A DNA stretch of 64,000 nucleotides from Paludibaculum fermentans (GCF_015277775.1 NZ_CP063849.1:5409501-5473500); one strand, 5' to 3'; shown: positions 17,318 through 26,739, numbered from the stretch's first letter. The notes: generated from the sequence alone by a model not told the origin. Numbers and translations are program-made.

Positions 17318-17569
17318 TTAGTTGTAAAACGCGGCGTTCGAATCCGCGAAGGCAGCCAGTTCGGCCGGCAGTTCTTCCAGGACGTAAATCGAGGTGGTGG
17401 GGCAGACGGGCACGCAAGCGCCACAGTCGATGCACTCGCCCGGATTCACGAACAGATGGGCCGCTTCCTCGTAGCCCGGTTCGTCGGGCGTCGGATGAAT
17501 GCAGTTCACGGGGCAGGCGTCGATGCAGTGATTGTCTTTCGTGCAGGTATCGGTGATCACATATGCCAT
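17318..17569 (-). CDS. Ferredoxin with two iron-sulfur cluster motifs
   Basis: 83 residues, a small cytoplasmic electron carrier. The N-terminal motif has Cys9-x5-Cys15-x3-Cys19-Pro-x2-Cys23, a spacing like seven-iron ferredoxins. The second is CIDCGACVPVCP, a classical [4Fe-4S] motif. So a 3Fe-4S/4Fe-4S or 2x4Fe-4S protein is expected; which one cannot be decided here. It reads toward the YqeY terminator and is divergent from the OPT transporter. No redox partner gene is adjacent. Confidence 0.95.
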   Translation of the reverse strand: MAYVITDTCTKDNHCIDACPVNCIHPTPDEPGYEEAAHLFVNPGECIDCGACVPVCPTTSIYVLEELPAELAAFADSNAAFYN

Positions 17570-17656
17570 AAGAGTAGGGGCTCCGTTTATATCTTATGCA
17601 AGCGGCATGCCAATCCCACTCGATCTGGAAACTGCACAAGTTCAAACACTTAGCGC

Positions 17657-17685
17657 TTGCCCCACCCTTCCGCCACTTGGGGCAA
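17657..17685. promoter_or_regulatory. Perfect inverted repeat between ferredoxin and OPT genes
   Basis: TTGCCCCA-N13-TGGGGCAA, an 8-bp perfect inverted repeat in the 184-base divergent space between the starts at 17569 and 17754. Either a hairpin in one leader or an operator for a dimeric regulator would fit; no recognised family site matches. Confidence 0.4.
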
Positions 17686-17753
17686 ATCACGCACTAGCGG
17701 GAACTCGCCCTAAACCAGTATCATGATCTCCGGTTCAGGGAGTTTACACCCGA

Positions 17754-19784
17754 ATGGCTAACCCGCATAACCAACACAAGCCTTTTGTCCCACCGGACAT
17801 GAAAATGGCGGAGTTCACACTCCGCGCAGTCCTCCTAGGTCTCGTCATGACCGTCATCCTCGGCGCCGCAAACGCCTACCTCGGTTTGCGCGCCGGCCAG
17901 ACCATTGCCGCCACGTACCCAGCGGCCGTGATCGGCATGGCGGTTTTGCGTCTCTTCAAGGGCTCCATCCTGGAAGAGAACATCGCCCGCACCGTCGGCA
18001 GCATCGGAGAATCCGTCGCCGCCGGCGCCATTTTTACGATTCCCGCGTTCGTCATCGTCAAGGCTTGGACCCGCTTCGACTCCTTTGAAGCCTACTGGCA
18101 GTCCAGCGTTCTCATGCTGGTAGGCGGCACCCTGGGCATCCTGTTCGTCACGCTGCTGCGGCGCGTGATGGTGGAAGACCCCGAACTGCCCTACCCCGAA
18201 TCCTCCGCCGCGGCCGAGATCCACAAAGCCGGCCAGCGCGGCTCAGACGCGGCCGCCACCCTGTTTCAGTCGATGGGCATCGGCGGGTTCATCTACCTGC
18301 TGGGCGAATTGAAGCTCTTCTCCGCCAGCAAGGACTTCCTGCTGCACGTCGGCGAGATCGGCAAGAGCACCGTGAAGCTCGGCGCCGACCGCATCCTGAA
18401 CGTCGGCGGCGTCTCCAAGTTCTCCCTGCCCGCCATCAGCCCGGCCTACCTGGGCGTCGGCTACATCATCGGACCCCGCCTGGGCGCCTTGAACTTCGCC
18501 GGCGGCCTGCTGGCCTGGGGCCTGATGGTTCCGCTGCTGGCCTACTTCCTGGGGCCCGAAATCTCCAAAACGCTGCCACCCGGCTCAGGTGTCGAAGCCT
18601 GGGACGCCATCTCGAACCAGATCTGGCGCAATATCGTCCGCCCCATCGCCGTCGGCGGCATGCTGGTGGGCGCCAGCTACACGATGTTCAAGATGCGCAA
18701 GGCGCTCGCCAGCGGTATCGGCCGCGCCGTGGCCGACCTCAAGAAGGCCGGCGGCCAGAGCGAAGCGCAGGACCGCACCCAGATCGACCTCAACTTCCGG
18801 ACCGTCTTCCTGGGCCTCGGCGCCACCTTCGCCGCCATGATCGCCCTCTACAACTTCTTCTCCGGCTCCATCGTGGCGGCCGTGGTCGCCGCGGTCGTCA
18901 TGATCGTCCTGGGCTTCTTCTTCGCCGCCGTCTCCGGCAACCTGGTGGGCATCATCGGATCGTCCAACAACCCCATCAGCGGCCTGACCCTCTCCACCCT
19001 GATCATCGCCGCCCTCATGATGGTCGCCATCGGCGTGAAGGGCATCACGGGCGTCGCCGCGGTACTCGGCGTAGCGGCCGTGGTTTGCGTGTCGTCGGCG
19101 GTCGCCGGCGAGATGCTGCAGGATCTCAAGGTCGGCCACATCCTGGGCGGCACCCCGCGCTCGATGCAGATCGGCGATTTCATCGGGGTCGCCGTGGCCA
19201 GCCTGGTGCTCTACTTCCCGCTGCTGCTGCTCCACATGGGCAACATCAAGGAGGGCGGCATCGGCTTCGGCGACGCGAAACTCTCGGCTCCGCAGGCCGG
19301 CCTGATGGCCATGCTCAGCCAGGGTATCGTCGGCGGAGACATGGCGTGGCCTCTGGTCGTGGTGGGCATCTGCATGGGCCTGGCGCTGATCCTCCTCCAG
19401 GTGAAGAGCCCCATGCTCTTCAGCGTCGGCATGTACCTGCCGCTGGAAACCACCTTCGCCATCTTCACCGGTGGCGTCATCCGCTGGCTGATGGACCAGG
19501 CGCGCGACAAGAAGGGCTTCAACGACGCCCAGAAAGCGCGCGTCGAGAACGCCTCGGTGCTGATCGCGTCCGGCCTCATCGCCGGCGAGGCGCTGATGGG
19601 CCTGGTCAAGGCCGGTTTCAACATCGCCGACAAGCCCCTGGCCACACTGTTCAGCTTCTTCAACGATCCCCCCACCGTCGCGGGCCTCATCGTCCTGGTG
19701 CTGCTCTCCCTGCTCATGATCCGCTGGCCGCTCACCAAGGCCGGTGATCCCAACGAGCCCGCGCCGCCCACCGCGATCATGTAG
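17754..19784 (+). CDS. OPT family oligopeptide transporter
   Basis: 676 residues with about 14-16 transmembrane helices. Characterised OPT proteins are proton-coupled importers of small peptides or metal chelates across the inner membrane. Seen: the N-terminal ILGAANAYLGLRAGQTIAATYPAAV region typical of prokaryotic OPT members, then the paired LPYPESSAAAEI, and a repeat of helical hairpins to the C-terminus. It begins at ATG 17754 after an inverted repeat. The metallo-hydrolase start lies 11 bases after the stop, so they are probably cotranscribed. Confidence 0.93.
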   Translation: MANPHNQHKPFVPPDMKMAEFTLRAVLLGLVMTVILGAANAYLGLRAGQTIAATYPAAVIGMAVLRLFKGSILEENIARTVGSIGESVAAGAIFTIPAFVIVKAWTRFDSFEAYWQSSVLMLVGGTLGILFVTLLRRVMVEDPELPYPESSAAAEIHKAGQRGSDAAATLFQSMGIGGFIYLLGELKLFSASKDFLLHVGEIGKSTVKLGADRILNVGGVSKFSLPAISPAYLGVGYIIGPRLGALNFAGGLLAWGLMVPLLAYFLGPEISKTLPPGSGVEAWDAISNQIWRNIVRPIAVGGMLVGASYTMFKMRKALASGIGRAVADLKKAGGQSEAQDRTQIDLNFRTVFLGLGATFAAMIALYNFFSGSIVAAVVAAVVMIVLGFFFAAVSGNLVGIIGSSNNPISGLTLSTLIIAALMMVAIGVKGITGVAAVLGVAAVVCVSSAVAGEMLQDLKVGHILGGTPRSMQIGDFIGVAVASLVLYFPLLLLHMGNIKEGGIGFGDAKLSAPQAGLMAMLSQGIVGGDMAWPLVVVGICMGLALILLQVKSPMLFSVGMYLPLETTFAIFTGGVIRWLMDQARDKKGFNDAQKARVENASVLIASGLIAGEALMGLVKAGFNIADKPLATLFSFFNDPPTVAGLIVLVLLSLLMIRWPLTKAGDPNEPAPPTAIM

Positions 19785-19795
19785 CATCAACTGTT

Positions 19796-20584
19796 ATGAA
19801 TCTCATGCGCGACATCCGAGCCTTTCCCGTGGAGAAAGGCTCGGTCGCGCTGTGGTGGTTAGGCCAGAACAGCTTCCTCTTCAAGAGCCCGGAAGGCACC
19901 CTGGCCGGAGTCGATCTGTACCTCACAGACTCCTGCGCCGCCCTGGGCCACGCCGCCGGCATCAATCTCTCCCGCGCTGTCCCCATCCTCATCCAGCCCG
20001 AAGAGCTGGATATCGATCTCTTCACCTGCACGCACAATCACCAGGACCACACCGATCCCGAGACCATCCGCAACCTGCGCAACAAGGACGTCTTCACGTT
20101 CCTGGGACCGCACCCCAGTTGCGACGTCTTCCGCCAGGAAGGGGTAGAGTCCGGCCGCATCCAGGCCGCCTGGCCGCAGTGCGAATTCGAATTCCGCGAC
20201 CTGAAGCTGCGCGGTACGTTCGCCCTGCCCACCGACACCACGGACCTGAACCATATGGGCTTCCTGCTGCAATTCGGCAATGGCCCGAAAATCTACATCA
20301 CGGGCGACACCGACTACACCGAACTGCTGCACGAGGCAGCCGCGCACAAGCCCGACCTGCTCATCACCTGCATCAATGGTGGATTCAACAATCTGTCGTT
20401 CTGGGAGGCCGCACAACTGGCAGAAGCTGTAAAACCGAAGGCCGCCGTGCCTTGCCACTACGACATGTTCCCCGACAACTCGGTGAATCCGCGCATGTTT
20501 GAGGCTGCCATGAAGCTCAAGTGCCCCGATGTGCGGTACGCCCAGCCGGAACACGGAAAACCCTTTGTTTTTGATATCGGGTAA
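19796..20584 (+). CDS. UlaG-like metallo-beta-lactamase-fold hydrolase
   Basis: 262 residues of the MBL fold, closest in look to UlaG (L-ascorbate-6-phosphate lactonase) and related metal hydrolases. Seen: WLGQNSFLFKSPEGTLAGVD in the first strands, the metal motif CTHNHQDHTD (H-x-H-x-DH-like), ITGDTDYTELL with its Asp ligand, and VPCHYDMFPDNS with the last His. It lacks a signal peptide and is likely cytoplasmic. It follows the OPT gene by 11 bases, so it may act on an imported compound. There is no ascorbate gene context, so the exact substrate is open. Confidence 0.85.
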   Translation: MNLMRDIRAFPVEKGSVALWWLGQNSFLFKSPEGTLAGVDLYLTDSCAALGHAAGINLSRAVPILIQPEELDIDLFTCTHNHQDHTDPETIRNLRNKDVFTFLGPHPSCDVFRQEGVESGRIQAAWPQCEFEFRDLKLRGTFALPTDTTDLNHMGFLLQFGNGPKIYITGDTDYTELLHEAAAHKPDLLITCINGGFNNLSFWEAAQLAEAVKPKAAVPCHYDMFPDNSVNPRMFEAAMKLKCPDVRYAQPEHGKPFVFDIG

Positions 20585-20613
20585 TCGCCCGAGCCAGCGA
20601 GTATCATAGAAGT

Positions 20614-22983
20614 TTGTCGATCGTCTCTTCTTCTCTGTCAGGGAAATTTACCGCCTGGCCCATCCTCTACGGCGCTGTCGCACTGACGACAGGGGCGACG
20701 CTCATCCTTGAGCTGTCGCTGACGCGCATTTTCTCGGTCGTCTTCTACTACCACTTCGCGTTCCTGGCGATCTCCATAGCCCTGTTCGGCCTGGGCAGCG
20801 GCGGCGTCCTGTCTTACTACATCGTGGCGCGCGGCGAGAAGCTGTTCCATCGCCTCGGCGTGCTCTCGGCTCTGAACTCCGGCGCGGTCGTCCTTTCATT
20901 GGCCCTCATCCTCAATCTGGCCGGCAAGCCATCGGGCTTCCAGACCCTGGCCATGGTCTACTTTGCCGCCGCCCTGCCCTTCCTGCTCTCCGGCATGATC
21001 GTCTCGCTGGCCATCGCCGAGACCATCCACCGGGTCGACCGGGTGTATTTTTACGACCTCGTCGGCGCCGCCGGCGGCTGTCTTCTGGTCATCCCGCTGC
21101 TCAACATCGTCGGCGGACCCGGAGCCCTGCTCTCCGCCGCCGTCCTCTTCGCCGCCGCCGCCGCCGTCTGGTTTGGCCTGGCGCGCGCCACCACGGGCCG
21201 CGTCCTGGGTGTTGCCTTGGCACTCTTCCTGGTCGCCCTGATCATCGTCAACAAGCGCAAACCGATCCTCGACATCAGCAGCGCCAAAGGCAGCAAGCTC
21301 GCCGCCGAAATCTTCGTCCAGTGGAACAGCTTCTCGCGCATCTCGGTCCGCCAGGACCCCAAGGACCAGAGCCTGCTGGTCGTGATCGACGCCGACGCGA
21401 CCACAGGAATCCCGCAGTTTGATCTCGACAATCTCACCGACAAGGACCGCGCTGAGCTCACCGCCCACGGTCCCGGCTTCCCCTATCAGCTCCGCCCGGG
21501 CGCCAAGACGCTCATCATCGGCGCAGGCGGCGGCTGGGATGTGGCGCGCGCCATCGCCTCGGGCTCGAAGGATGTCACCGGCGTCGAGATCAATCCGATC
21601 ATCGCCGAGACCATCATGCGCGGCCGCTTCCAGGGCAGCAGCCACGGCCTGTATGCCCGCCCCGAGGCGCACATCGTCGTGGAGGATGGCCGCAGCTTCG
21701 TGCGCCGCTCCAAGGACAAGTACCAGCTCCTCCAGGCCACCCTGGTCGACACCTGGGCGTCCACCGCCGCCGGGGCCTTCGCTCTCTCGGAAAACAATCT
21801 CTACACGTCCGAGGCGTTTGAGGACTACCTCTCCCATCTCACCGACGACGGCGTCCTGGCCTTCACCCGCTGGGGCTTCGATCCGCCGCGCGAGTCGCTC
21901 CGCCTGCTCTCCCTGGCCCGCCAGGCGATGTACAAATTGGGCGAACATGACTTCGCCCGCCACGTGATCGTCGTCCGCGAGGACGTCCAGAGACTGAACA
22001 CCTGGGGCGCCACAGACACTGTACTGATCTCGCGCAAGCCCTTCCGGGTCGAGGATCTGGAGAAGGCCGCGCTGGCCGCCGCCAAGGGCGGCTTCGAGAT
22101 CCTCTACCTGCCCGGCCAGAGCCCCGACAACCAGTTCTCGTCGTTCCTGACGGCAAAGGATCAGGCCGCCTGGTTCCGCGATTACCCCTACGACGTGACG
22201 CCCGTCCCGGATGATCGCCCGTTCTTCTTCTATACCGTCCAGCCGCGCGACATCTGGAACTTCAAGACCACCGCTACCCACGAGAATGCGGATTTCAAGG
22301 TGAACCTGGCGGTCCCGACGCTCTTCTCGCTACTGGGCGTCAGCCTGCTAGCCACGTTCATCACGCTGGCCCTGCCGCCCTTCCTCCTGAAAGCGCGCCT
22401 GCCCCGCGAGCCCGGCGTCCCCACGTTCCTGCTCTACTTCCTCTGCCTGGGCGCCGGCTACATCCTCGTGCAGGTCGGTCTCATCCAGAAACTGGTGTTG
22501 TTCCTGGGACATCCCACCTACGCTTTGACCGTCGTCATCTTCTCCATGCTGGTCTCCAGCGGCTTGGGCAGTTATGCCAGCCGCAGGCTCGTCCGGGGCA
22601 ACGATAACCGCCTGACGTACGCCTTATGCGCCGTCACGGCGATCGTCACGATCCTGGCCTTCAGCGTGAAACCGATCATCGACGCGGGCGAGGGCCTGCC
22701 CCTGCCGGTGAAGATGCTGATCACGGTACTACTGATCGCGCCGGCCGGCTTCGCGATGGGCATCCCCTTCCCCAGCGGCCTGACGCGGTTGGAGCACTGG
22801 CATTCGCCCTCGGTCCGCTGGGCCTGGTCCCTGAATGCGGCGGCGAGCGTCCTGGGCTCCTGCGGAGCCATCTTCCTGGCGATTTACCTGGGCCTGCGGA
22901 TGACGCTGCTGATCGGAGCGGCGCTCTACCTGGTGGCTCTCGTGACGTTGAAGCTCACCAGCAAACACGCGGTGGCGCAGTAG
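20614..22983 (+). CDS. Membrane-fused spermidine synthase-like protein
   Basis: 789 residues: about seven N-terminal transmembrane helices (residues 10-215), a cytoplasmic Rossmann methyltransferase-type domain (about 225-540), then about six more helices. The middle domain holds the nucleoside-binding LIIGAGGGWDVAR and VEINPIIAE motifs of the spermidine synthase fold. The catalytic acid region reads LLQATLVDTW where soluble SpeE has a conserved Asp segment. Bacterial members of this fused class are common but functionally unassigned. The first possible start is the TTG at 20614, which is needed to keep the first helix; the ribosome site is weak. A terminator follows at 23051. Confidence 0.85.
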   Translation: MSIVSSSLSGKFTAWPILYGAVALTTGATLILELSLTRIFSVVFYYHFAFLAISIALFGLGSGGVLSYYIVARGEKLFHRLGVLSALNSGAVVLSLALILNLAGKPSGFQTLAMVYFAAALPFLLSGMIVSLAIAETIHRVDRVYFYDLVGAAGGCLLVIPLLNIVGGPGALLSAAVLFAAAAAVWFGLARATTGRVLGVALALFLVALIIVNKRKPILDISSAKGSKLAAEIFVQWNSFSRISVRQDPKDQSLLVVIDADATTGIPQFDLDNLTDKDRAELTAHGPGFPYQLRPGAKTLIIGAGGGWDVARAIASGSKDVTGVEINPIIAETIMRGRFQGSSHGLYARPEAHIVVEDGRSFVRRSKDKYQLLQATLVDTWASTAAGAFALSENNLYTSEAFEDYLSHLTDDGVLAFTRWGFDPPRESLRLLSLARQAMYKLGEHDFARHVIVVREDVQRLNTWGATDTVLISRKPFRVEDLEKAALAAAKGGFEILYLPGQSPDNQFSSFLTAKDQAAWFRDYPYDVTPVPDDRPFFFYTVQPRDIWNFKTTATHENADFKVNLAVPTLFSLLGVSLLATFITLALPPFLLKARLPREPGVPTFLLYFLCLGAGYILVQVGLIQKLVLFLGHPTYALTVVIFSMLVSSGLGSYASRRLVRGNDNRLTYALCAVTAIVTILAFSVKPIIDAGEGLPLPVKMLITVLLIAPAGFAMGIPFPSGLTRLEHWHSPSVRWAWSLNAAASVLGSCGAIFLAIYLGLRMTLLIGAALYLVALVTLKLTSKHAVAQ

Positions 22984-23050
22984 CCTTCAGCGCGCGAGCC
23001 CTGGGTGGCGCTTGTTCGCATACCCAAAGAAGACATTACCGGAAACAACA

Positions 23051-23072
23051 ACGGGGCCCCGAAAGGCCCCGT
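23051..23072. terminator. Intrinsic terminator between convergent genes
   Basis: Stem ACGGGGCC / GGCCCCGT (8 bp) around a CCGAAA loop, between the stops at 22983 (plus) and 23104 (minus). It can serve both transcripts. Confidence 0.75.
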
Positions 23073-23103
23073 CAGTCTACAACCCAAGTGTGCAAGCTGG
23101 TGA

Positions 23104-24267
23104 CTACAGTTTCCCCGACCCGTTCGGCTTCTTCTGTGCCAGATTGTGCCGCAGCGCCGCTTCCAGGGCCTCGCAGAAGAAATACTCGCCCCACATGACG
23201 CTCTCGTTCACACCCAGGTCCTTGTGGATGTGATACACACCGCCCTGCAGGATCCCTTCCCAGTTCGAGCTGTCCTGCTGCGTGTGCTTCTCGCACAACG
23301 TCTTCAGGATGCGCAGCGCGCTGGACCAGTAGTAGAAACCCTTCACCGGATCGGGCAACATCCGGCACAACCGCAGCAGTCCGCTCGCCGCAATCGCCGC
23401 CGCTGACGTGTCCAGCAGCTTACGCGTATCTTCCGGAGCATTGAAGTCCCACGAAGGCACGCCATCCGCGTTCGTGTGCGTCAGGAAGTAATCCGCGCAA
23501 CGCTCCGCTGTCTCGAGGAATCGAGGATCCCGCGTGTACTCATAGCAACTGCCGAAGCCGTAGAGAGCCCACGACAGCCCGCGCGACCAGCAGGAGTCGC
23601 CGCGATAGCCCTGGTGCGTCGTCTGCCGCAGGAACTCGCCGGTCTCCAGGTCAAACAGACCTTCGTGCGCCGTCGAGCCATCGCCGCGCACCAGATAACG
23701 CCGCGTGGTCAGGGCATGCCGGATGGCGATGTCGCGCAAGCGCCGGTCGTTGGTCTCCCGCGCCGCGTAGAAGATCACCGCCACGTTCATCATGATGTCG
23801 ATGAAGATGGAGTCTTCGCTCACGAACGACCGCAGGTACTGGCCCTTCTCCTGGAAGCGCAGCGACATCGTCTTGCCGGCCTGCACCAGTACATCGTTCA
23901 ACCGCGGCTCGCGCGTAATCTGATACCAGCGGTAGTAGGTGGAGAGGAAAATGAAACCAAGGTCGTGAACGTCGCGATCAAACTGCCTGGGCTCCAGCGG
24001 GCGGCTGTACTCGATGGCCTTGTCCATCCAATACTGCTTGTTCTCGCCATTCTCCAGGGACCGCCGGTGGAAGATCCACATCATCCCCGGCAGAAAACCA
24101 TCACACCAGTGCGTCCACGCCGGACCATCGTGTTTCCACTTGCCACTCTTTGTGTAAATGGGATAGAAACCTGGGTGCTTCTCGATGAGATTTGTGACCT
24201 GACGCTCCGCGAACCGCAGCGTATCCTCGAGCAAAGTGCGATCGATTTCTGGACCAAACTGAATCAC
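23104..24267 (-). CDS. Glycoside hydrolase family 88 (unsaturated glucuronyl/galacturonyl hydrolase)
   Basis: 387 residues with the (alpha/alpha)6 GH88 pattern. Such enzymes hydrolyse the unsaturated uronic acid from the end of oligosaccharides made by polysaccharide lyases. Seen: WTHWCDGFLPGMMW near residue 50, HDLGFIFLSTYYRW carrying the first conserved Asp, EDSIFIDIMMN with the second, and RGLSWALYGFG. No signal peptide, so it acts on imported sugars in the cytoplasm. Its ATG overlaps the stop of the upstream secreted protein by four bases (ATGA). Confidence 0.93.
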   Translation of the reverse strand: MIQFGPEIDRTLLEDTLRFAERQVTNLIEKHPGFYPIYTKSGKWKHDGPAWTHWCDGFLPGMMWIFHRRSLENGENKQYWMDKAIEYSRPLEPRQFDRDVHDLGFIFLSTYYRWYQITREPRLNDVLVQAGKTMSLRFQEKGQYLRSFVSEDSIFIDIMMNVAVIFYAARETNDRRLRDIAIRHALTTRRYLVRGDGSTAHEGLFDLETGEFLRQTTHQGYRGDSCWSRGLSWALYGFGSCYEYTRDPRFLETAERCADYFLTHTNADGVPSWDFNAPEDTRKLLDTSAAAIAASGLLRLCRMLPDPVKGFYYWSSALRILKTLCEKHTQQDSSNWEGILQGGVYHIHKDLGVNESVMWGEYFFCEALEAALRHNLAQKKPNGSGKL

Positions 24268-25544
24268 GGCTTATCTTCTCCCCGTCCCTCCAGGGTACGC
24301 CAAGTAGTGTTGAAGCCGCTCGATAGCTTCGCCCGGGAGCCGCGCAACAGAATAATGGAGGCGCCCGGCGCGGCCTGCCCAATCTCGGCCGGCGGCAGCC
24401 GCTGCTCCGGTCGCACGTTCACAAACGCCATCTCCAACTGCTTGTCCAGCGCGGGAAACTGCAGCTTCGCCTGGAAGATCCCGCTGGCGTTCTCATAGCT
24501 GACCTGCCCCGGCACCAGGGCGAGAAAACAGTGTCCGGTCGGGAACTGCCGGCAAACCGCCATGTCGATCCGCATCTGCACCACCGCACCCTTGGGCAGC
24601 AGGACGGTGCCCTGCTTTTCCACGTTCTTCGCGACTTCGAACTTCAGTGAGTCGCCCACCACCGATTTGCCCAGGTCAACGGAGGAAGTCAGCTTCAGTT
24701 GCACCTGCACCCCTTCGGGCAGGTGGATTACAGTCTGGGCCAGCTTGGGCGCGGCTGCATCCGGAGGCGGGTCCTCAAAGATCAGCGTCGATTCGCCCGC
24801 ATACTGCCGGCAACTGGAAAACATCGTGCGATTGCGGCTCTCCGTGCCATCCATCGAGGTCAGGCTCATGTCCATCCCCACCGGCAGCGTGTAGGTCTCC
24901 CCACCGATCTTCACCGGAGCGTAGTCCAGCAGCTTGTGCCCCTGCTTCAGCGGCACCTGCGGCGGGATCTCGTCGATGTTCATCTCGAGCCGCGTCAACT
25001 CCAACGTCTCCACGTCATTCCACACCCAGCCGTGGTACCCTACCTCACCTTCCGCCGTCCCCATGCGCATGAGGTAGTAACTGCCAATCATCGGCACCCG
25101 GAAGTAGAACTTGTGTGCCGGCCGGCCGTTGATCACTTCCTGCCCCTTGTACTCGAACTTGGCATTCCCGCTGAAGTAGATGCTCTTGGCATGCAGCGCG
25201 AAGTCGCCTGTCCCGATAGCCCCCTGGCCGCCTACCATCTGCCGGACATCACTCTCATCGAACTTCTTGGCGCCCGGCCAGGCATACAGCTCCTTGCCGT
25301 CCACTAACGCCACTTCCAGCCGGATCGTATCCAGCAGTTCGAACTTCTTCGATGTTTGTTCCCTGCGGCTTCGCTCAATCGTCTCCACGCAGGTGAAATT
25401 AGGCATGCGGGCCATCATCTGCGAGACAACGCTGCGGATGCGGGCCATCAGAATCGTATCGGCGGTCAACGGCGCCTTGGGGTCGTACTGCGCAGGCAAC
25501 GCCTGGAGGCTCAGCAGCATCAAATACACGGGAGCCAGACGCAT
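24264..25544 (-). CDS. Secreted protein of unknown function, P[ND]FxC family
   Basis: 426 residues starting at ATG 25544 with signal peptide MRLAPVYLMLLSLQALPAQ. The longer frame to 25769 runs antisense through the CDGSH gene and is rejected. Seen: an N-terminal MPNFTCVETIERSRR, then GKELYAWPGAKKF and a mid-domain NGRPAHKFYFRVP and YHGWVWNDVETLELTRLEMN. The last 130 residues form a second domain with VQLKLTSSVDLGKSVVGDSLKFEV, resembling domains that weigh surface or envelope accessibility; I do not recognise it firmly. The first domain matches the protein at 36235-36978 in layout. Coupled by ATGA overlap to the GH88 gene, so possibly periplasmic and polysaccharide-related. Confidence 0.75.
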   Translation of the reverse strand: MRLAPVYLMLLSLQALPAQYDPKAPLTADTILMARIRSVVSQMMARMPNFTCVETIERSRREQTSKKFELLDTIRLEVALVDGKELYAWPGAKKFDESDVRQMVGGQGAIGTGDFALHAKSIYFSGNAKFEYKGQEVINGRPAHKFYFRVPMIGSYYLMRMGTAEGEVGYHGWVWNDVETLELTRLEMNIDEIPPQVPLKQGHKLLDYAPVKIGGETYTLPVGMDMSLTSMDGTESRNRTMFSSCRQYAGESTLIFEDPPPDAAAPKLAQTVIHLPEGVQVQLKLTSSVDLGKSVVGDSLKFEVAKNVEKQGTVLLPKGAVVQMRIDMAVCRQFPTGHCFLALVPGQVSYENASGIFQAKLQFPALDKQLEMAFVNVRPEQRLPPAEIGQAAPGASIILLRGSRAKLSSGFNTTWRTLEGRGEDKP

Positions 25545-25586
25545 GACAAGATTATAGTCTTGGGGCCATCTGGTATTCTCTGCCTT

Positions 25587-25826
25587 ATGGCTGTTAAGGT
25601 TACAGTATTCAACAACGGTCCTCTTCGCATCGAAGGGGAACCGTCCGATTTCACCATTTACGACGCACAAGGCGCTGCCTTTGGGCTCGGCGGGCGCGTG
25701 GCCATCGGCCTCTGCCGCTGCGGCCTCTCGGCGAACAAGCCGTTCTGTGACGGATCGCATGCCAGACAAGGCTTTGAGTCGGTTTGTGCGGCGCGCGAAC
25801 TTCCGCCTCCGAAGCCCAAAGCCTAA
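25587..25826 (+). CDS. CDGSH iron-sulfur domain protein
   Basis: 79 residues. Seen: CRCGLSANKPFCDGSH, the three-Cys/one-His signature that binds a [2Fe-2S] cluster, preceded by IGLCRCG spacing typical of bacterial mitoNEET-like proteins. The ATG at 25587 gives the normal short length; upstream codons in the same frame are non-coding. It is divergent from the secreted protein at 25544 with 42 bases between starts and is followed after 22 bases by a lipoprotein gene. Confidence 0.93.
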   Translation: MAVKVTVFNNGPLRIEGEPSDFTIYDAQGAAFGLGGRVAIGLCRCGLSANKPFCDGSHARQGFESVCAARELPPPKPKA

Positions 25827-25848
25827 AAACTATTTTCCAGGAGGATCG

Positions 25849-26727
25849 ATGAGAATTCACGCAGGCCAAATGGCCTTCGCAGGCCTACTGACCACGACGC
25901 TGTTCTTCGCCGGGTGTTCGAAAAAGGACGAACTCCCTACGCAACAACAAGCCCAGCAGCCTGCTTCAAGTACTCCTGGCTCCGCGCCGGCAGGGCAGTT
26001 GAATACTGCCCCGCCCCCGGCGGCCAATGGACTTGCGAGCCAGGGCAGCCAGCCCGGCGCTCCGGTCCGCAGTGCCTCCACCTCAGCCGGCCAGGCAGGC
26101 CAGCCGCAAACCCCCTCGGGCGGCGCAGCGGTTGGCAGCCCAGCGGCCCCCTCCAATTCCTGGGGTTCCACGCCCGGCAAGGCTCAGCCTGTTGCACCCG
26201 CGCCTCCGCGGCAGTTCACGCTGTCGGCCGGCACCAGCATCCCGGTGCGTACCATCACCAACCTCTCCACCAAGACAGCCGCTCCCGGCGATGCCTTTGA
26301 AGCCACCCTCACACGCGACCTCGTGGTGGACGACTATGTCGTGGCGCCAAGGGGCTCCACCGTCACCGGCCGGGTCACCAACTCCGATCCCGGCGGGAAG
26401 GTGAAGGGCCTGGCCTCCATCAGCGTCGCCCTCTCTTCCATCTCCGCCGCCAACGGACCCATTTCGATTCAAACCTCGGCCGTCGGACAACAGGCCCGAA
26501 CCACCAAGCGCAAGGATGCCGCTAAAATCGGTATTGGCGCCGGCATCGGCGCGGCCATCGGCGCAATCGCCGGCGGCGGCAAAGGTGCAGCCATCGGAGC
26601 CGGCATTGGCGGAGCCGGCGGCACCGGTATGGTCTTGGCAACAAAAGGCGAGGCGGCCGTGATTCCCAGCGAATCTCTACTGACTTTCCGGCTGTCCGCG
26701 CCCGTGACCGTTACTGAGAAGAGGTAG
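25849..26727 (+). CDS. Lipoprotein with glycine-zipper segment
   Basis: 292 residues. Signal peptide with lipobox LFFAGC (Cys23 as the acylated residue), then about 100 residues rich in Pro, Ser, Ala and Gln as a linker. A central domain follows (ISVPVRTITNLSTKTAAPGD to LVVDDYVVAPRGSTVTGRV), then a glycine-zipper stretch with repeated GAAIGAIAGG and GAAIGAGIGG typical of outer-membrane-associated lipoproteins. The ATG at 25849 has a strong aggagg 4-5 bases upstream. It probably sits in the outer membrane or periplasmic face; the exact role is unknown. PlsC follows after 12 bases. Confidence 0.88.
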   Translation: MRIHAGQMAFAGLLTTTLFFAGCSKKDELPTQQQAQQPASSTPGSAPAGQLNTAPPPAANGLASQGSQPGAPVRSASTSAGQAGQPQTPSGGAAVGSPAAPSNSWGSTPGKAQPVAPAPPRQFTLSAGTSIPVRTITNLSTKTAAPGDAFEATLTRDLVVDDYVVAPRGSTVTGRVTNSDPGGKVKGLASISVALSSISAANGPISIQTSAVGQQARTTKRKDAAKIGIGAGIGAAIGAIAGGGKGAAIGAGIGGAGGTGMVLATKGEAAVIPSESLLTFRLSAPVTVTEKR

Positions 26728-26739
26728 GACCCAGAACGA

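Noticed and set aside
18585-19790. 401-codon open frame antisense to the OPT gene
   Set aside because: Asp/His/Gly-rich composition typical of a reverse frame of membrane helix codons.
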